Source of the DNA: Crambe crambe
Taxonomy: Eukaryota > Porifera > Demospongiae > Poecilosclerida > Crambeidae
DNA: 64,000 nt
NCBI GenBank assembly: GCA_963924555.1
Contig: OZ004581.1
Location: forward strand, 7,975,338-8,039,337
Direction: 5' to 3'
The position numbers and the translations under genes were made by a program. The notes beneath the pieces were generated by a model. The model was not told the DNA's origin. It ran no database searches and saw only the letters and a list, made by a program, of their open reading frames with translations. This document shows positions 61,429-64,000 of this stretch, in pieces (the first letter of the stretch is position 1; every line of letters starts with the position of its first letter).

Positions 61429-64000
61429 TCAGTAAAATCGTAAGTCACCATACCAATCAGGAGGCTGCCGAGATCGCTCTGAGCGACGTGCAGGTCGTTC
61501 TGGCTCCTGTTGCAGCTCAGGTGTGGCAGGGGTTGAGTGCTCAGGCTCCGGCATCGAGGGAGTGGAGTCCTCAGGCTCAGGAGTATGATCTGGTCCCATA
61601 GGCTGCTCAACTTCAGGGATATCCTCAGCTGCTGCTGGAACAGCAGGTCTGCTTGGAGGTAAATCAGGTCCCTGAACATCAGGTTCTTGTGCTTGAGGGG
61701 TTTCTTGAGGAACCCGCGAACGAATGCTGTCAACATGACGTCTCACAATACCACATCCATCCAGTAGTTCCACTCGGTAGGAACGTGAGCCAACAATCTC
61801 TATGACAGTACCTGGCAGCCATTTCGGTAAGGGATGAGATATTGAAAAGTTCTCAACGTACACTGTATCCTGAACCTTGAACTCTCTGAGGGGTCGTCCA
61901 TTATCATGGTTCACTTTTTGTTTCTCTTGATGTTTCTGGACTTTCTCCGCCACATCAGGCCATAAAAGGTCGAGGCGTGACCTTAACTTTCTTCCCATGA
62001 GCATTTCTGAGGGTGCTATCCCTGTAGTCGAATGAGGCGTCAACCTGTACTTGAAAAGGAATTTTGAGAGTCGTTCCTGTATTGATTCCCCTGGGGTCTT
62101 CTTCACTCCTTGTTTCAATGTTTGTACCCCTCTCTCCGCCAAACCATTCGTGGCAGGGTGGTACGGTGCTGACGTTACATGAAGTATTCCATTCTCCTTC
62201 ATGAATTCACCAAACTCTCGACTAGTGAAGGCTGAGCCATTATCGGTAACAATCTTTTGAGGGAGACCGTGGATAGAAAAAACTTCCCTGAGTTTCTCTA
62301 TTGTTTTGGCTGCAGATATAGATGACATAATGTGTGCATCCAACCACTTTGAGTGGGAGTCAACGATCACAAGAAACTGATGGCCCATCCAGGGTCCGGC
62401 AAAATCTAGGTGTAGTCTGCTCCAGGGCCTGGACGGCCACTCCCAGGGGTGGAGTGGTGCCGCTGCTGGTGCAGGTCTTGTCTCTTGGCAGGTGCTGCAC
62501 TGCTTAACCATGTCCTCAATCTCGGCGTCCATTCGTGGCCACCACACATAGTTGCGTGCCAGAGACTTCATCTTTCCAGCACCAGGGTGTGTCTCGTGTA
62601 ACTCTGCAAGAACTGACTTCCTTCCTTGGGGTGGTACTACAACCCTGGAACCCCACAGGATACACCCGTCCAGAACACTCAGCTCGTTTGCTCTTTGCTT
62701 GTAAGGTTTGAACTGTTTATCAGTGATTTCTGATGGCCACCCTGTCATTAGGTAGTGTCTCACCTTCGACAATACTGGATCTGTTGATGTCCAGCTTTTC
62801 ACAGCCGCTGAGCGAAGACTAGTAGAGGACATATGGTTCACGAGTTGTACCAGGTCACCAGGTAGCTTGTCGTCCGATGTAGTTACGGGTCTCGGAAGAC
62901 GACTGAAAGCGTCAGCATTGGCCAACCTTTGTCCGGCTTTGTAACGAATAGTGTAGGAGTATGCACTGAGGGTGAGGGCCCATCGTTGGATGCGTGCTGA
63001 TGCCATCTGGGGGATTCCCCGAACTTCATTGAACAGATACGACAGTGGTTGATGGTCCGACTCTATAGCAAATTTTCTGCCATACAAATAATTGTGAAAC
63101 CGAGTTACTCCAAATATTATTGCTAGTCCCTCCTTCTCCAACTGAGAGTACTTTCTTTCTGCTGAAGTAAGTGTACGTGATATATATGCAATAGGCCTTT
63201 CCAACCCCTTGTCCAGTTCGTGTGACAGGACCGCCCCTATCCCGTACTGGGAAGCATCACAAGCCAATATTAGGGGTTTAGATGGGTCATAATGCACTAA
63301 TAGTGAGTCAGTTTGTAAGGCCTTTTTAGCTTCCTGGAAAGCTGTTTCTTGTGGGTTTCCCCATGACCAACGAGCATCCTTACACAGGAGCTTATACAAG
63401 GGAGCTAGCCTTGATGAGAGATTAGGGAGAAACTTCCCATAATAGTTAATGATCCCCAGGAAGGACCTTAGCTCTGTTACATTCTTGGGGTAAGGCATTT
63501 CCCTAATTGCTTGTACCTTCTCTCCTGTTGGCTGAATTCCTTTTTCATTGATGACATGTCCCAAATACTCAATCGAGGTGCGCAGAAAAAAACATTTGGA
63601 CTTCTTCAGTCGCAGGTTTGCAGCTGTTAGCCTCTCCATTACCTTCCTCAAGGTAGCAAGGTGATCTTCAACTGAGGCACCTGATACCAGAATGTCGTCG
63701 ATATAAACGAAGACGTTCTTCAATCCTTGCATGAGGCTGTCCATGCACCGCTGGAATATGGCTGGAGCAGATGAGACTCCAAATGGCAATCTGTGGTAAC
63801 GAAACAAACCCTTGTGGGTATTAATGGTGCACAACTCCTGGGATTTTTCATCTAATGGCAACTGGAGGTAAGCATGAGCCAAATCTAACTTTGTGAAATA
63901 CTTCCCACCTGACAAGGCCGAGAACAATTCCTCCACCCTGGGCAATGGGTAAGGATCCAATTTAGTGGCTTGGTTAATGGTGACACGGTAATCACCACAA
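61429..64000 (-). CDS. pol: Ty3/gypsy retrotransposon pol (RT, RNase H, integrase), 5' part outside window
   Basis: One open minus-strand frame runs from the window edge to a stop at 61429; the codons before 63960 stay open (GDYRVTINQATKLDPYPLPR), so the protein begins beyond 64000. Domains in order: reverse transcriptase with LPFGVSSAPAIFQR and the YIDD catalytic box; RNase H with ACDASQYGIGAVLSH; integrase zinc-binding H2C2 region (HETHPGAGKMK to CSTC); integrase core with LDFAGP, TDNGSAF and PYHPATNGLAERG supplying D, D and E. Then come a GPY/F-like module (LPKWLPGTVIEIVGSRSYRV) and a Pro/Glu-rich tail ending PPDWYGDLRFY. No stop or frameshift in about 857 codons, so the copy is young. Insertion is antisense to the 7TM genes. 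Confidence 0.97.
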   Translation of the reverse strand, partial: CGDYRVTINQATKLDPYPLPRVEELFSALSGGKYFTKLDLAHAYLQLPLDEKSQELCTINTHKGLFRYHRLPFGVSSAPAIFQRCMDSLMQGLKNVFVYIDDILVSGASVEDHLATLRKVMERLTAANLRLKKSKCFFLRTSIEYLGHVINEKGIQPTGEKVQAIREMPYPKNVTELRSFLGIINYYGKFLPNLSSRLAPLYKLLCKDARWSWGNPQETAFQEAKKALQTDSLLVHYDPSKPLILACDASQYGIGAVLSHELDKGLERPIAYISRTLTSAERKYSQLEKEGLAIIFGVTRFHNYLYGRKFAIESDHQPLSYLFNEVRGIPQMASARIQRWALTLSAYSYTIRYKAGQRLANADAFSRLPRPVTTSDDKLPGDLVQLVNHMSSTSLRSAAVKSWTSTDPVLSKVRHYLMTGWPSEITDKQFKPYKQRANELSVLDGCILWGSRVVVPPQGRKSVLAELHETHPGAGKMKSLARNYVWWPRMDAEIEDMVKQCSTCQETRPAPAAAPLHPWEWPSRPWSRLHLDFAGPWMGHQFLVIVDSHSKWLDAHIMSSISAAKTIEKLREVFSIHGLPQKIVTDNGSAFTSREFGEFMKENGILHVTSAPYHPATNGLAERGVQTLKQGVKKTPGESIQERLSKFLFKYRLTPHSTTGIAPSEMLMGRKLRSRLDLLWPDVAEKVQKHQEKQKVNHDNGRPLREFKVQDTVYVENFSISHPLPKWLPGTVIEIVGSRSYRVELLDGCGIVRRHVDSIRSRVPQETPQAQEPDVQGPDLPPSRPAVPAAAEDIPEVEQPMGPDHTPEPEDSTPSMPEPEHSTPATPELQQEPERPARRSERSRQPPDWYGDLRFY

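Noticed and set aside
61278-61736. 152-codon minus-strand frame overlapping the pol C-terminus
   Set aside because: Alternate frame across the end of pol and the LTR; no domain and no envelope-like features.

Overview
The window is nuclear DNA of an animal, most likely a demosponge. The base composition is AT-rich and saturated with short TAGCTA/CTATAG words. Introns are small with GT-AG boundaries, and microsatellites and tiny inverted-repeat transposons are frequent. Gene content fits: tandem CD225/dispanin genes, a large intronless ankyrin-Roc protein, a clear LAMTOR5 orthologue and lineage-type membrane proteins. The phylum call is inference from style and gene content; no species marker is present.

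Layout. (1) 1-20 kb, plus strand: a cluster of four small dispanin-family genes (A, B, C, D) made by repeated segmental duplication. A and B keep exons 1, 2 and 4 but lack the exon for the first (cysteine-rich) membrane helix. Relic exons lie between the genes. A triplicated 0.65 kb segment (13.6-16.5 kb) holds a long TG microsatellite. (2) 20.9-23.5 kb, minus strand: dispanin E with the same intron phases. (3) 24.4-28.8 kb, plus strand: a 1467-residue ankyrin/Roc-GTPase/C-terminal helical protein whose start codon lies inside the target-site duplication of a 451-bp inverted-repeat element. (4) 32.4-33.5 kb, minus strand: LAMTOR5 in four exons. (5) 34.4-42.6 kb, minus strand: gene Y, a type I membrane protein with about 15 DDHM-type repeats, and gene X, a type II membrane protein with a short coiled-coil stalk and Cys-containing ectodomain. 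Both were assembled here from splice sites and phase. (6) 49.6-60.8 kb, plus strand: a tandem family of two-exon genes encoding a secreted-type ectodomain joined to seven predicted membrane helices. One copy is a pseudogene, two are intact, and one orphan dead exon lies inside the last intron. (7) 61.1-64.0 kb, minus strand: the 3' part of a Ty3/gypsy retrotransposon with an open pol frame running off the window, a polypurine tract and a probable LTR.

The main themes are local tandem duplication followed by exon loss or decay, and a family of short fold-back elements with TAG...CTA ends that make 9-10 bp target duplications. The best candidates for something undescribed are the ectodomain-7TM family, the exon-deleted dispanins, and the element that duplicated a start codon. 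All exon structures were derived by eye from reading frames and splice consensus; none is backed by transcript data.
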